Shown here piece after piece: positions 49,909-57,862 of a DNA stretch of 64,000 nucleotides. This DNA comes from DASPWW01 sp963841715 (GTDB lineage: Bacteria > Actinomycetota > Thermoleophilia > Solirubrobacterales > 70-9), in contig CAWJDP010000002.1 in the NCBI GenBank assembly GCA_963841715.1, positions 124,001 through 188,000 on the forward strand. The letters are read 5' to 3'. Made by a program: the position numbers and the translations under genes. How positions within the stretch are numbered: the stretch's first letter is position 1; each line of letters begins with the position of its first letter. The notes under the pieces were generated by a model that made no database searches, had not been told where the DNA came from, and saw nothing but the letters and a program-made list of their open reading frames with translations.

Positions 49909-50268
49909 ATGGACGAAACGACTCGAACCAGGAGCACTAGCTCCGCCCGGCGGGCCCGCACAAGCCGGCCGCCGGCGCTGCGCTCGACGCTCGCCAAGGT
50001 GCTTGCGCTGTCATCGGCGGCCGCCCTGGCGATCGGCGCCGGCCTCTCGATCCAGCTGGCGCACGGGAGCGACCCGGCGCTCGGCCCGAAGGCCAAGGCG
50101 GCCTCGTCCTCGGCCAAGGCGACCAAGACCACCAAGGCGGGCACGGCCACGTCTCCGAGCTCGAGCTCGGGGACGACCGCTTCCTCCGCGTCAACCTCCG
50201 CGGCCAGCTCTTCGCAGACCTCCTCCCCGTCATCGACGCTCACGTCCGTGCAGACCAAGAGCTCGTAG
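49909..50268 (+). CDS. small secreted protein with LQLAHGxDPALGPK motif (copy 2)
   Basis: The 119-residue protein has a basic N-terminus (about 30 residues), a signal-anchor helix (AKVLALSSAAALAIGAGLSI), then QLAHGSDPALGPK and a Lys/Ala stretch. A long Ser/Thr-rich tail follows. The helix and motif match the 25664-26014 protein closely, while the tails differ completely in composition (Ser/Thr here, Ala/Pro there). This shows what is conserved: helix plus motif. There is no Shine-Dalgarno sequence; the ATG fits leaderless translation. Five bases separate it from the ferric-reductase-like gene. Confidence 0.75.
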   Translation: MDETTRTRSTSSARRARTSRPPALRSTLAKVLALSSAAALAIGAGLSIQLAHGSDPALGPKAKAASSSAKATKTTKAGTATSPSSSSGTTASSASTSAASSSQTSSPSSTLTSVQTKSS

Positions 50269-50273
50269 GCGGC

Positions 50274-50900
50274 TTGTGCTCGAGCTCCTACACCGATCCC
50301 AGCCAGCACGTGTTCTGGCTAGTGAGTCGCGCCGTCGGCGTCGTCGCGCTGATCCTCGTTGCGCTCTCGGTCGGCATCGGCCTCGCGCTGTCGGGGCGGA
50401 TCAGCCGCGAGCCCGGCGCCCCGGTGTGGTTCAAGCACCTTCATGAATCTGTTGCGCTGATCTCACTCGTCGCGATCGCCGCCCACGGGCTGCTGCTGCT
50501 CGGCGACGGCTACCTGAAGCCCGGGCTGTCCGGGATCGCGATCCCGTTCCAGATCTCCGTGAACTCGTTCTGGACGGGCATCGGCATCATCGCCGGCTGG
50601 CTCGCGGCGCTGCTCGGCCTCAGCTTCTACGCCCGGCGCTGGATCACGACCCGAGTCTGGCGCTGGATGCACCGCTGGACGCTGGCCGTCTACGTGCTCG
50701 GCGTCGCGCACGCGCTCGGCTCAGGGACCGACGCACGCTCGATGTGGCTGCTCGCGATCGTCGGCGCGACCGCCGCCCCGATCGTGTTCACGGCCACCTA
50801 CCGCTACCTCCCACGTCCATCTCGGCGGCGACGCGAGACGGCGAGGAAGCTGCGGCCCGGCCCGCGGCTGGCGGATGGGCCGGTGCAGGTGGAGCTGTGA
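50274..50900 (+). CDS. ferric-reductase-like haem membrane protein (copy 2)
   Basis: The 208-residue membrane protein is a paralogue of 26984-27649. It shares SSYTDPSQHVFWLVSRAVG at the N-terminus, KHLHESVALISLVAIAAHG, RWMHRWTLAVYVLGVAHALG and SGTDARS. Histidines positioned for two b-type haems are kept. The start is TTG at 50274, giving an N-terminus aligned with copy 1. It lacks a neighbouring ApbE or reductase, so electrons may come from shared partners. The stop overlaps the GTG of a tiny membrane peptide gene. Confidence 0.85.
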   Translation: MCSSSYTDPSQHVFWLVSRAVGVVALILVALSVGIGLALSGRISREPGAPVWFKHLHESVALISLVAIAAHGLLLLGDGYLKPGLSGIAIPFQISVNSFWTGIGIIAGWLAALLGLSFYARRWITTRVWRWMHRWTLAVYVLGVAHALGSGTDARSMWLLAIVGATAAPIVFTATYRYLPRPSRRRRETARKLRPGPRLADGPVQVEL

Positions 50901-50995
50901 CGCACGAGCGGCGCATCGGCCTCGCGCGCCTCGCGACCGCGATCTTCGTCGCGGCCACGGTGATCGCGATCCTCCAGTACGCCCACGGCATGTGA
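50897..50995 (+). CDS. 32-residue single-helix membrane peptide
   Basis: The small gene starts at a GTG overlapping the preceding stop (GTGA) and encodes 32 residues. A basic start (THERRIGLARL) is followed by one hydrophobic helix and the C-terminus LQYAHGM. That ending recalls the LQLAHG motif of the nearby secreted proteins. The overlap and membrane character favour a real gene, perhaps a small subunit of the haem protein. Nothing else is recognised, and chance cannot be excluded for such a short frame. Confidence 0.5.
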   Translation: MTHERRIGLARLATAIFVAATVIAILQYAHGM

Positions 50996-51039
50996 ATCAG
51001 GCGCCGCGGCGACCGGATCGGCCTCCCAGGGGCCGTCGC

Positions 51040-51045
51040 TAGAAT
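51040..51045 (+). promoter_or_regulatory. -10 hexamer of rpmE
   Basis: TAGAAT is a good match to TANNNT and ends 9 bases before the rpmE ATG. No ribosome binding site lies between, so the mRNA is probably leaderless or nearly so. Confidence 0.45.
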
Positions 51046-51053
51046 CGAACCCG

Positions 51054-51263
51054 ATGAAGGCCGGGATCCACCCCGAATACACGATGGCCCACGTTCGCTG
51101 CTCGTGCGGCAACGAGTTCTACACGCGCTCGACCGAGTCTGAGCTGCACGTCGAGATCTGCTCGAACTGCCATCCGTTCTACACCGGCAAGCAGAAGCTC
51201 GTCGACACCGGCGGGCGGGTCGAGCGCTTCAAGCGCCGCGCCGCGCGCCGGGCGACGGGCTAG
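51054..51263 (+). CDS. rpmE: 50S ribosomal protein L31
   Basis: The 69-residue L31 starts MKAGIHPEYTMAHVRCSCGN. It has the zinc-type (C+) cysteines in VRCSCGNEF and ICSNCHPFYTGKQK, then a basic tail. A zinc-containing L31 can be exchanged for a C- form during zinc limitation in other bacteria; no second L31 is in the window. The order rpmE - DUF1385 - prfA - prmC is typical for Gram-positive bacteria. Confidence 0.96.
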   Translation: MKAGIHPEYTMAHVRCSCGNEFYTRSTESELHVEICSNCHPFYTGKQKLVDTGGRVERFKRRAARRATG

Positions 51264-51328
51264 CCGCGACAGTGGCGGTCTCAGAGGGGAGGGCCGGCCC
51301 CCCGGCCGCCGACAGCAAGGGGACCACG

Positions 51329-52264
51329 ATGCCCGACGGCAAGCCCGCCGCGGGGAGTGATGCGCCTCTCGGGGGCCAGGCCGTGCTCGAGGGCGTGATG
51401 ATGCGCGGGATCTCGACCTGGGCGGTCGCGGTCCGAAAGCCCGAGGGACAGGTAGAGGTCACCTCCGAGCCGATCGTCTCGTGGGCGAAGCGCAGCCGCA
51501 TCTTCCGCGTGCCGATCATCCGCGGCGTCGTCGCGCTCGCCGAGTCGCTGAAGATCGGCTTCCGCGCGCTTGCGATCTCCGCCAACGCGCAGCTCGCCGA
51601 CGACGAGGAGGAGGAGCCGATCGGTGGCCTGACCTGGGGCCTGACGATCGCGCTCTCGCTCGTGCTCGCGATCGGCCTCTTCTTCGTCGTGCCCGTCGGC
51701 CTCACCAGCCTGATCAAGGACCAGCTCGGCTCGGCGGTCCTGTTCTGGCTCGTCGAGGGATGCCTGCGGACGGCGATCTTCATCGGCTACATCGCCGCGA
51801 TCAGCCGCCTCCCCGATCTGCGGCGCGTGTTCGAGTACCACGGCGCCGAGCACAAGACGATCTCCTGCTTCGAGGCCGGCGACGAGCTCGTGCCCGAGCG
51901 CGCCGCTCGCTACTCGCGCCTCCACCCGCGCTGCGGGACGAGCTTCCTGCTGATCGTGATGGTGCTGGCGATCTTCGTCTTCGCGCCGATCGGTCTCCCC
52001 GCCTGGTACTGGCTGTTGGCCTCGCGGATCCTCGGGATCCCGCTGATCGCCGGGCTCAGCTACGAGGTCATCAAGTGGGCGGGGCGCAACCGCAACAAGC
52101 GCTGGGTGCGGGCGCTGATGTGGCCGGGGCTGATGCTCCAGAACCTGACCACCCGCGAGCCCGATCACGACCAGCTCGAGGTCGCGATCGCGGCGCTGAA
52201 CGCGGTGCTCGCGGTCGAGAAGCCCGGCGACGCCCGCGAGGCGCCGATCGAGATCGTCGCCTAG
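51329..52264 (+). CDS. DUF1385 membrane protein
   Basis: The 311-residue membrane protein of the DUF1385 family is conserved next to prfA in many Gram-positive bacteria and of unknown function. It has LGGQAVLEGVMMRG near the N-terminus and several helices (TIALSLVLAIGLFFVVPVGL and others). The family core is FEYHGAEHKTISCFEAG with RLHPRCGTSFLLIVM; the His and Cys residues may bind metal. AGGGG lies 7 bases before the ATG at 51329. A GTG at 51272 is in frame but has no ribosome binding site. Confidence 0.9.
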   Translation: MPDGKPAAGSDAPLGGQAVLEGVMMRGISTWAVAVRKPEGQVEVTSEPIVSWAKRSRIFRVPIIRGVVALAESLKIGFRALAISANAQLADDEEEEPIGGLTWGLTIALSLVLAIGLFFVVPVGLTSLIKDQLGSAVLFWLVEGCLRTAIFIGYIAAISRLPDLRRVFEYHGAEHKTISCFEAGDELVPERAARYSRLHPRCGTSFLLIVMVLAIFVFAPIGLPAWYWLLASRILGIPLIAGLSYEVIKWAGRNRNKRWVRALMWPGLMLQNLTTREPDHDQLEVAIAALNAVLAVEKPGDAREAPIEIVA

Positions 52265-52279
52265 GCGCTGCGGTCGCGC

Positions 52280-52480
52280 TCAGCGCTCCCGCTTCTTCTT
52301 CAGCTTCAGCCTCTCGTGCGTGGTGCTCGGGGTGCCGCCGGTCGCGTGTAGGTGATCTCGGTGTTCACCTTCTTCTTGTCGACCGTGGCCTGGCTCGGGA
52401 GCACTCCACGGTCGCGCTCGCGGCGCATTCGAGGCCTTGACGTGAACACGTCGCCGACGGGGGTCGCGTTAGGCGCTCAG
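52280..52480 (-). pseudogene. degenerate remnant of an exported-protein gene, tentative
   Basis: The 350 bases between the DUF1385 and RTX-like genes hold no intact gene. Read on the minus strand, they give protein-like pieces. The first is TPVGDVFTS followed by VDKKKVNTEITYT. After a frame change near 52345 comes GGTPSTTHERLKLKKKRER and a TGA at 52280-52282. An in-frame stop precedes the first piece. The Lys-rich ending and Thr-rich pieces look like the tail of a secreted or surface protein. Weak evidence; it could be chance reading of non-coding DNA. Confidence 0.3.
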
Positions 52481-52613
52481 GGCATCCGTTCCCTGCCCGC
52501 GACCTACACCCGCGGGGTCCGGCGCCGCAACGTCTATTTGCCCACGGCTAGAGCCGCGCTCGCGGGAGACGCCGCGACCGCGAGCACGGCGCGCGTGGCC
52601 GCGCCGCAGCCCG

Positions 52614-53316
52614 CTACAGCTCGCAGTCGATTAGCGACCCGATTCCGGTTCCCTGATCGCATCTGTCCCTCCCGTCTCCTCCGTCGATGTCGTCGCCGTC
52701 GGGTCCTCCGAGGATTTCGTCGTCGCCGTCGAGCCCGTCCAGGGTATCCCGGCCCGCGCCTCCCTTGAGCAGGTCGGGCCGGTGCCGCTCTCGTCGCCCG
52801 AGATCTCGTCTTCGCCAGGACCGCCGGCGAGCACGTCGCGGTGCGAGTCGTTGGCGTACCCGTCCCGTCGATCTCGTCATCGCCGGGACCGCCGTGCGAG
52901 CTCTCGCCGCCGATCATCTCGTCGTTCCCCGGGCCGCCGACGAGCACGTCGCCGACCTCTCCCCGCTGGCCGTCCGTGAAGTCATCGCCCGGGCCTCCGA
53001 GCACGCGGTCGCCGCCGTTGTAGCCGTGCAGCACGTCGTCGCCCGCGCCGCCGTCGAGGGAGTCGTTCCCGGTTCCGGCGTCGACCGTGTCGTTCCCGCT
53101 CCCGCTGCAGACGTAGTCGACGCCGTCGCCCGCGGCGACCGTGTCGCGGTCGCCGCCTGTGAAGATCACGTCGCTGCCCGGCGTTCCGTGGACGGTGTCG
53201 TTTCCGGCGCCGCGGACGATCGTCGGCCTGTGCCCGAAGCAGCGCGGGGCCGCCAAGGCACTCGGGGCGAGCGCCAGCGCCGAGATCACGATCGTCGTGG
53301 CCGCGATTGACTTCAT
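52614..53316 (-). pseudogene. RTX-like calcium-binding repeat protein, two frameshifts
   Basis: An exported protein (signal peptide MKSIAATTIVISALALAPSALA) is followed by hemolysin-type nonapeptide repeats (GGAGDDVLHG, GGPGDDFTDG, GGPGNDEMIG), which fold as Ca2+-binding beta-rolls. The repeat pattern breaks at about 52855-52866 and again at about 52771-52785. The coherent protein resumes in another frame each time (VLAGGPGEDEISGDES, then KGGAGRDTLDGLDGDDEILG) and ends LIDCEL at 52614. Joined, it would be about 234 residues with 8 or more repeats. Two frame breaks suggest decay, unless they are sequencing errors. It is divergent from prfA. Confidence 0.75.
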
Positions 53317-53382
53317 GGATCGAGTCTCGGTCGCGACCCGCCATCACGCCAGACACCCAAGGGTGAAAGCGACCACACCCGT

Positions 53383-53388
53383 CACAAT
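53383..53388 (+). promoter_or_regulatory. possible -10 hexamer of prfA
   Basis: CACAAT ends 7 bases before the prfA GTG, with no Shine-Dalgarno sequence. It matches the leaderless spacing seen at pitA, glyA and the small-protein genes. Confidence 0.35.
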
Positions 53389-53394
53389 CAGGGC

Positions 53395-54468
53395 GTGATC
53401 GAGGAGCTGATCGAGCAGATCGAGAGCCGGTTCGCCGAGCTCGAGCGCCAGATGGCGGATCCCGACGTGATCGGCGACCGCGCCCGCTACGCCGAGGTCG
53501 GGCGCGAGTACCGCGAGCTCGAGCGCGCACACGGGCTGGTGCTGGAGTACCGCAAGCTGCGCGATGACCTCGACGGGGCGCGCGAGCTGCTGTCCGAGGA
53601 CGGCGACGATCCCGAGCTGCGGAAGCTGGTCGACGAGGCGCCGGACCGGATAGCCGAGCTCGAGGAGGAGATCCGCCTCGCGATGGTCGAGCGCGACCCC
53701 AACGACGCCAATAACGTGATCGTGGAGATCCGCGCCGGGACCGGTGGAGACGAGGCGGCGCTGTTCGCCGGCGACCTGCTGAAGATGCTGACGCGCTATG
53801 CGGAGCGGCGCGGGTTCGCGACCGAGGTGATCTCGCAGTCGCCCGCCGAGGTCGGCGGATTCAAGGAGGTCACTTTCGCGGTCAAGGGCGAGGGCGCGTA
53901 CTCGGTCTTCAAGTACGAGGGCGGGACCCATCGCGTCCAGCGCGTGCCGAAGACGGAGTCGCAGGGCCGGATCCACACCTCTACGGCGACGGTCGCCGTC
54001 CTGCCCGAGGCCGAGGACGTCGAGGTCGAGATTGCCGATGAGGATCTCCAGATCGACGTCTACCGCTCCTCGGGCCCCGGCGGCCAGCACGTCAACACGA
54101 CCGACTCGGCGGTCAGGATCACCCACGAGCCGAGCGGGATCGTCGTCTCGATGCAGGACGAGAAGTCCCAGCGCCAGAATCGCGAAAAGGCGATGCGGGT
54201 GCTGCGCGCGCGGCTGTACGAGCGCGCCCAGGCCGACCAGGCGGCAGAGCGTGCATCCGAGCGCCGCGCTCAGGTCGGGACCGGCGAGCGCTCGGAGAAG
54301 GTCCGCACCTACAACTTCCCTCAGGGCCGGGTCACCGATCACCGCGTGAAGGTCAGCTCGCACAACCTCGACGGCGTCCTCGCGGGCGAGCTCGATGAGT
54401 TCACCGACGCGCTCGGCGCTGAGGAGCGCCGCCGCCGCCTCGAGGACCAGACCGCCGGCTCGGTGTGA
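53395..54468 (+). CDS. prfA: peptide chain release factor 1
   Basis: The 357-residue RF1 recognises UAA and UAG. The GGQ peptidyl-hydrolysis loop is in YRSSGPGGQHVNTTDSAVRITH. The codon-recognition region carries RVPKTESQGRIHTSTATVA, with the PxT-type tripeptide in its usual neighbourhood. The C-terminus includes YNFPQGRVTDHRV. GTG at 53395 gives the standard N-terminus. The prmC gene, whose product methylates the GGQ glutamine, overlaps its stop. Confidence 0.96.
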   Translation: MIEELIEQIESRFAELERQMADPDVIGDRARYAEVGREYRELERAHGLVLEYRKLRDDLDGARELLSEDGDDPELRKLVDEAPDRIAELEEEIRLAMVERDPNDANNVIVEIRAGTGGDEAALFAGDLLKMLTRYAERRGFATEVISQSPAEVGGFKEVTFAVKGEGAYSVFKYEGGTHRVQRVPKTESQGRIHTSTATVAVLPEAEDVEVEIADEDLQIDVYRSSGPGGQHVNTTDSAVRITHEPSGIVVSMQDEKSQRQNREKAMRVLRARLYERAQADQAAERASERRAQVGTGERSEKVRTYNFPQGRVTDHRVKVSSHNLDGVLAGELDEFTDALGAEERRRRLEDQTAGSV

Positions 54469-55316
54469 TGTCCGAGGCGGCGCGGGGCGCCGTCGCGGCG
54501 GCCACTGTTCGCGACGCGCTGGCCTCCTCTGTCGACGCGCTCGCCGCCGCCGGGGTCGAGGGTCCGCGGCTCGATGCCGAGTTGATGCTCGCCGCGGCGC
54601 TCGGCCGCGACCGCGCCGTGCTCGCCGCCGACCCCCACGCTCCGGTCGCTGCGCCGGCGGCGCGGACCTTCGGGGCGATGGTCCGCCGCCGCCTCCAGCG
54701 CGAGCCGCTCGCCTACATCCTTGGCACGAGGGGGTTTCGCGGGATCGAGCTCGCGGTCGACGGGCGGGCGCTGATCCCGCGGCCCGAGACCGAGCTCCTG
54801 GTCGAGGTCGCGCTCGAGCTGGAGCCGCAGACGGTGCTCGACGTCGGCACGGGCAGCGGGGCGGTCGCGCTCGCGATCGCCGACGAGCTTCCCGAGGCGC
54901 GGGTCGTCGGGACCGACACATCGCCCGGCGCGCTCGAGCTTGCGCGGGCCAACGCGTCGAGGCTGGGCCTCGCGGCGCGGGTGACGTTTGAGGCCGGGAC
55001 GCTCCCGGCGGCGAGAGGGTTCGACCTCGTCGTCGCCAACCTCCCGTACGTGCGCGAGGACGAGCTCGCGGCCCTGGCCCCGGAGATCGCGCGATACGAG
55101 CCTCGAGAGGCGCTCGTCGCCGGGCCCGAGGGGACCGAGGCGATCGCGGCGCTCGTCGCCGAGCTCGCCCGGGGGGCGGCGGCAGCGGTTGCGCTCGAGG
55201 TCGGCGCGGGCCAGGCTCGTGAGGTCTCCGACCGCCTTGCGGCGGCGGGCTTCGGGGCGCTCGAGCTGCGGCGCGACCTCGCCGGGATCGAGCGCGTCGT
55301 GGTCGGGCGCCGATGA
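54468..55316 (+). CDS. prmC: release factor glutamine methyltransferase PrmC
   Basis: The 282-residue SAM-dependent methyltransferase modifies the GGQ glutamine of release factors. Motifs include AYILGTRGFRGIELAVD, LIPRPETELLVEVAL, SAM-binding VLDVGTGSGAVALAIADE and the substrate motif NLPYV, a variant of NPPY. ATG at 54468 overlaps the prfA stop by one base; a GTG one codon earlier is possible. The stop overlaps the sua5 start. Confidence 0.94.
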   Translation: MSEAARGAVAAATVRDALASSVDALAAAGVEGPRLDAELMLAAALGRDRAVLAADPHAPVAAPAARTFGAMVRRRLQREPLAYILGTRGFRGIELAVDGRALIPRPETELLVEVALELEPQTVLDVGTGSGAVALAIADELPEARVVGTDTSPGALELARANASRLGLAARVTFEAGTLPAARGFDLVVANLPYVREDELAALAPEIARYEPREALVAGPEGTEAIAALVAELARGAAAAVALEVGAGQAREVSDRLAAAGFGALELRRDLAGIERVVVGRR

Positions 55317-55951
55317 GCGAGACCGTCTCGGTCGAGCACGACGGCGCCGAGGCCGCGCGCTCGGCGCTCGATCGCTGCGTCGCGGCCGGCGGTGTCGCGG
55401 TGTTCCCGGCGGACACGGTCTACGGCCTCGCCTGCGACCCGCTCGACGCCGCCGCGATCACGCGCATTTACCAGCTCAAGGGGCGCGCCGAGGGCAAGCC
55501 CTCGGCTGTGATGTTCTTCTCCCCGCTGGCGATGCGCGAGCTCGTCGCGACGCTCGGCTCGCGGACCCGCGACGCGCTCGCGGCGCTCCTGCCCGGGCCG
55601 GTGACGCTTGTCGTCGCGAACCCGGAGCGCCGCTACCCGCTCGCCTGCCGTGAGGACCCGGAGCGGCTCGGGGTGCGGTTGATCGAGGGCCCGCTCGCTG
55701 GCGCCCAGCGGGCGATCTTCCAGACGAGCGCGAACCGCAGCGGCGAGCCCGCTCCGCGCTCGCTCGCGGAGGCCGACGCGGCCGTGCTCGCGGGCACCGA
55801 TCTCGCGATCGACGCCGGCGAGCTTCCCGGCACGCACTCGACGGTCATCGACCTCACGGCTATCGACACCGAGGGAGGCTGGGAGCTGCTGCGCGAGGGG
55901 GCGCTGCCGGGACGCGAGGTCGTCCGCCGGCTCACCGTGCTCGACGGGTGA
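55313..55951 (+). CDS. L-threonylcarbamoyladenylate synthase (Sua5/YwlC/TsaC)
   Basis: The 212-residue YrdC-family enzyme makes threonylcarbamoyl-AMP for the t6A37 modification of tRNA. Typical motifs are GGVAVFPADTVYGLACDP, YQLKGRAEGKPSAVMFF (KxR-KP substrate site), LLPGPVTLVV and QTSANRSGEPAP. It has the short TsaC-like length without a Sua5 C-terminal domain. ATG overlaps the prmC stop (ATGA). This order is common in Gram-positive bacteria. Confidence 0.93.
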   Translation: MSETVSVEHDGAEAARSALDRCVAAGGVAVFPADTVYGLACDPLDAAAITRIYQLKGRAEGKPSAVMFFSPLAMRELVATLGSRTRDALAALLPGPVTLVVANPERRYPLACREDPERLGVRLIEGPLAGAQRAIFQTSANRSGEPAPRSLAEADAAVLAGTDLAIDAGELPGTHSTVIDLTAIDTEGGWELLREGALPGREVVRRLTVLDG

Positions 55952-55959
55952 GCTCGGCG

Positions 55960-56397
55960 TCAGCTCGACGTCGGGAGCGTCGTGCTCGTCGGGGTGCGCG
56001 CCGCGGGGTCGATTCCGGCGGCCTCGAGCGCGTCCGCGTGGCGCATGAACACGGTCCCCTTGACGATCAGCCCCCCGCGGAACTCGAGCAGCCATCCGAT
56101 CGGGGCGCTCGCCTCAACGTCGGCGCCGCGAGGCCTGTAGTGGATCTCGCCTAGGGCGACGAGCTGATCGCCGAGGTCGTGGACCTCGTGCGGGATCGCC
56201 TCGAGCTCGGCGAAGGCCTCATGCATCGATCGCAGCCAGCCTTGGATCTCCTCGCGGCCGCGGTAGGGGCCCTCGTCGACGCGCGCGAGCAGGAACGGCT
56301 GCCACTCGCAGTCCGGATCGAGGAAGCCGAGGAACGCGTCGGCGCCGCCCTCGTTGAAGGCGGCCATCCCCTCGTGGAAGAGATCGACGCGGTTCAC
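55960..56397 (-). CDS. SnoaL-like/NTF2-fold protein
   Basis: The 145-residue protein of the NTF2-like superfamily has VDLFHEGMAAFNEGGADAFLGFLDPDCEW, then YRGREEIQGWLRSMHEAF and FRGGLIVKGTVFMRHADALEAAG. Such proteins are small-molecule-binding or isomerase-like, and the specific role is unknown. GTG at 56397 begins the homologous region; the frame is open to 56691 only as antisense of glyA. It is convergent with sua5 (9 bases between stops) and divergent from glyA. Confidence 0.8.
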   Translation of the reverse strand: MNRVDLFHEGMAAFNEGGADAFLGFLDPDCEWQPFLLARVDEGPYRGREEIQGWLRSMHEAFAELEAIPHEVHDLGDQLVALGEIHYRPRGADVEASAPIGWLLEFRGGLIVKGTVFMRHADALEAAGIDPAARTPTSTTLPTSS

Positions 56398-56496
56398 CCA
56401 CGTAGCTGTAGCACGATCGCGCTCCGGCGTCCACCGGCTGCCGGCGCGACTGAGAGTCGCGCCAATGGTGGGCTCGGGGCCCGCCACCGCCGCTGC

Positions 56497-56502
56497 TATC
56501 GT
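56497..56502 (+). promoter_or_regulatory. -10-like hexamer of glyA, leaderless arrangement
   Basis: TATCGT ends 8 bases before the GTG at 56510, with no ribosome binding site between. Inferred from position and the repeated pattern in this window. Confidence 0.4.
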
Positions 56503-56509
56503 CGCCGAG

Positions 56510-57796
56510 GTGGGCACGAGAGAGCTCCCGGACGATTTCCAGAACGCGCCGCTGGCGGAGGTCGATCCCGACATCGCCCGCGTCCTTGCACGCGAGCTCG
56601 AGCGCCAGCAGAACACGCTCGAGATGATCGCGTCGGAGAACTTCGTCCCGGAGGCGGTGCTCGAGGCTGCCGGTTCGGTGTTGACGAACAAGTACGCCGA
56701 GGGCTACCCCGGCAAGCGCTACTACGGCGGCTGCGAGGAGGTCGACGTCGCCGAGCAGCTCGCGATCGACCGCGCGAAGGAGCTGTTCGGGGCGGAGCAC
56801 GCGAACGTCCAGCCACACGCAGGCGCACCCGCGAACAACGCCGCATACATGGCGCTGATCGACCCCGGCGACACGATCATGGGGATGGCGCTCGACCACG
56901 GCGGCCACCTCACCCACGGGATGAAGCTGAACGTGTCGGGGAAGCTCTACCAGGTCGTCGCGTACCACGTCCGCCGCGACGACGGTCTCGTCGACATCGA
57001 CGAGGTCGACCGGCTCGCCCACGAGCACAAGCCGAAGCTGATCGTCGCCGGCTGGTCCGCGTACCCGCGCCAGCTCGACTTCGCCGCGTTCCGCGCGATC
57101 GCCGACGATGTCGGCGCGAAGCTGATGGTCGACATGGCGCACTTCGCGGGCCTCGTCGCGGCGGGCGAGCATCCCAACCCTGTCCCGCATGCCGACGTGA
57201 CGACGACGACTATCCACAAGACGCTCGGCGGCCCGCGCAGCGGAATGATCCTGTGCACGGAGGAGCTCGCGGCCGATGTCAACCGCGCCGTTTTCCCCGG
57301 CCAGCAGGGCGGGCCGCTGATGCACATCGTCGCCGCGAAGGCGGTCGCGCTCGGGATCGCGCGGACGGAGCCGTTCCGCGCCCGCCAGCGGCAGACGATC
57401 GCGAACGCGCGCGCGCTCGCCGAGGGCCTCGAGTCGGGCGGGATAACCGTTCTCACGGGAGGCACCGACGTTCACCTCGTGATGGTCGACCTGACTCCGA
57501 CCGGGCTCGACGGCAAGACCGCGGAGACGCGGCTCGAGGAGGTCGGGATCACCGTCAACCGCAACGCGATCCCATTCGACGAGCGCCCGCCGATGAACCC
57601 GTCCGGGCTTCGGATCGGGACCTCGGCGCTGACGACCCGCGGCCTCACGGAAGAGGACATGCGCGAGATCGCCGACGTGATCTCGATCGCGCTGTCAGGG
57701 CGCTTCGACGCCGAGCGCGACGCCCTGCTCGAGCGCTCGAAGGCATTGATGGACCGCTATCCCCTCTATCCCCAGCTCTCCCCAACTGCCGTTTAG
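56510..57796 (+). CDS. glyA: serine hydroxymethyltransferase
   Basis: The 428-residue PLP enzyme interconverts serine and glycine with tetrahydrofolate. Family motifs include NTLEMIASENFVPEAVLEA, LTNKYAEGYPGKRYYGG, VQPHAGAPANNAAYMA, VDMAHFAGLVAAGEHPNPV and the PLP lysine site TTTTIHKTLGGPRSG. The usual Ser of VQPHSG is Ala here (VQPHAGAPAN). GTG at 56510 gives a normal N-terminus (PLAEVDPDIARVLARELERQ); an ATG at 56465 is possible. Confidence 0.95.
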   Translation: MGTRELPDDFQNAPLAEVDPDIARVLARELERQQNTLEMIASENFVPEAVLEAAGSVLTNKYAEGYPGKRYYGGCEEVDVAEQLAIDRAKELFGAEHANVQPHAGAPANNAAYMALIDPGDTIMGMALDHGGHLTHGMKLNVSGKLYQVVAYHVRRDDGLVDIDEVDRLAHEHKPKLIVAGWSAYPRQLDFAAFRAIADDVGAKLMVDMAHFAGLVAAGEHPNPVPHADVTTTTIHKTLGGPRSGMILCTEELAADVNRAVFPGQQGGPLMHIVAAKAVALGIARTEPFRARQRQTIANARALAEGLESGGITVLTGGTDVHLVMVDLTPTGLDGKTAETRLEEVGITVNRNAIPFDERPPMNPSGLRIGTSALTTRGLTEEDMREIADVISIALSGRFDAERDALLERSKALMDRYPLYPQLSPTAV

Positions 57797-57862
57797 CGGG
57801 ATGCCCATCCGGCCCGCGACCCCGCCGCGCGCGGACGCGAAGCGGAGCACGCGGCCGGATTG

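Noticed and set aside
53344..55416. A 690-codon minus-strand open frame opposite prfA, prmC and sua5
   Set aside because: Low-complexity Arg/Ala/Pro composition and complete overlap with three well-recognised genes; a GC artefact.
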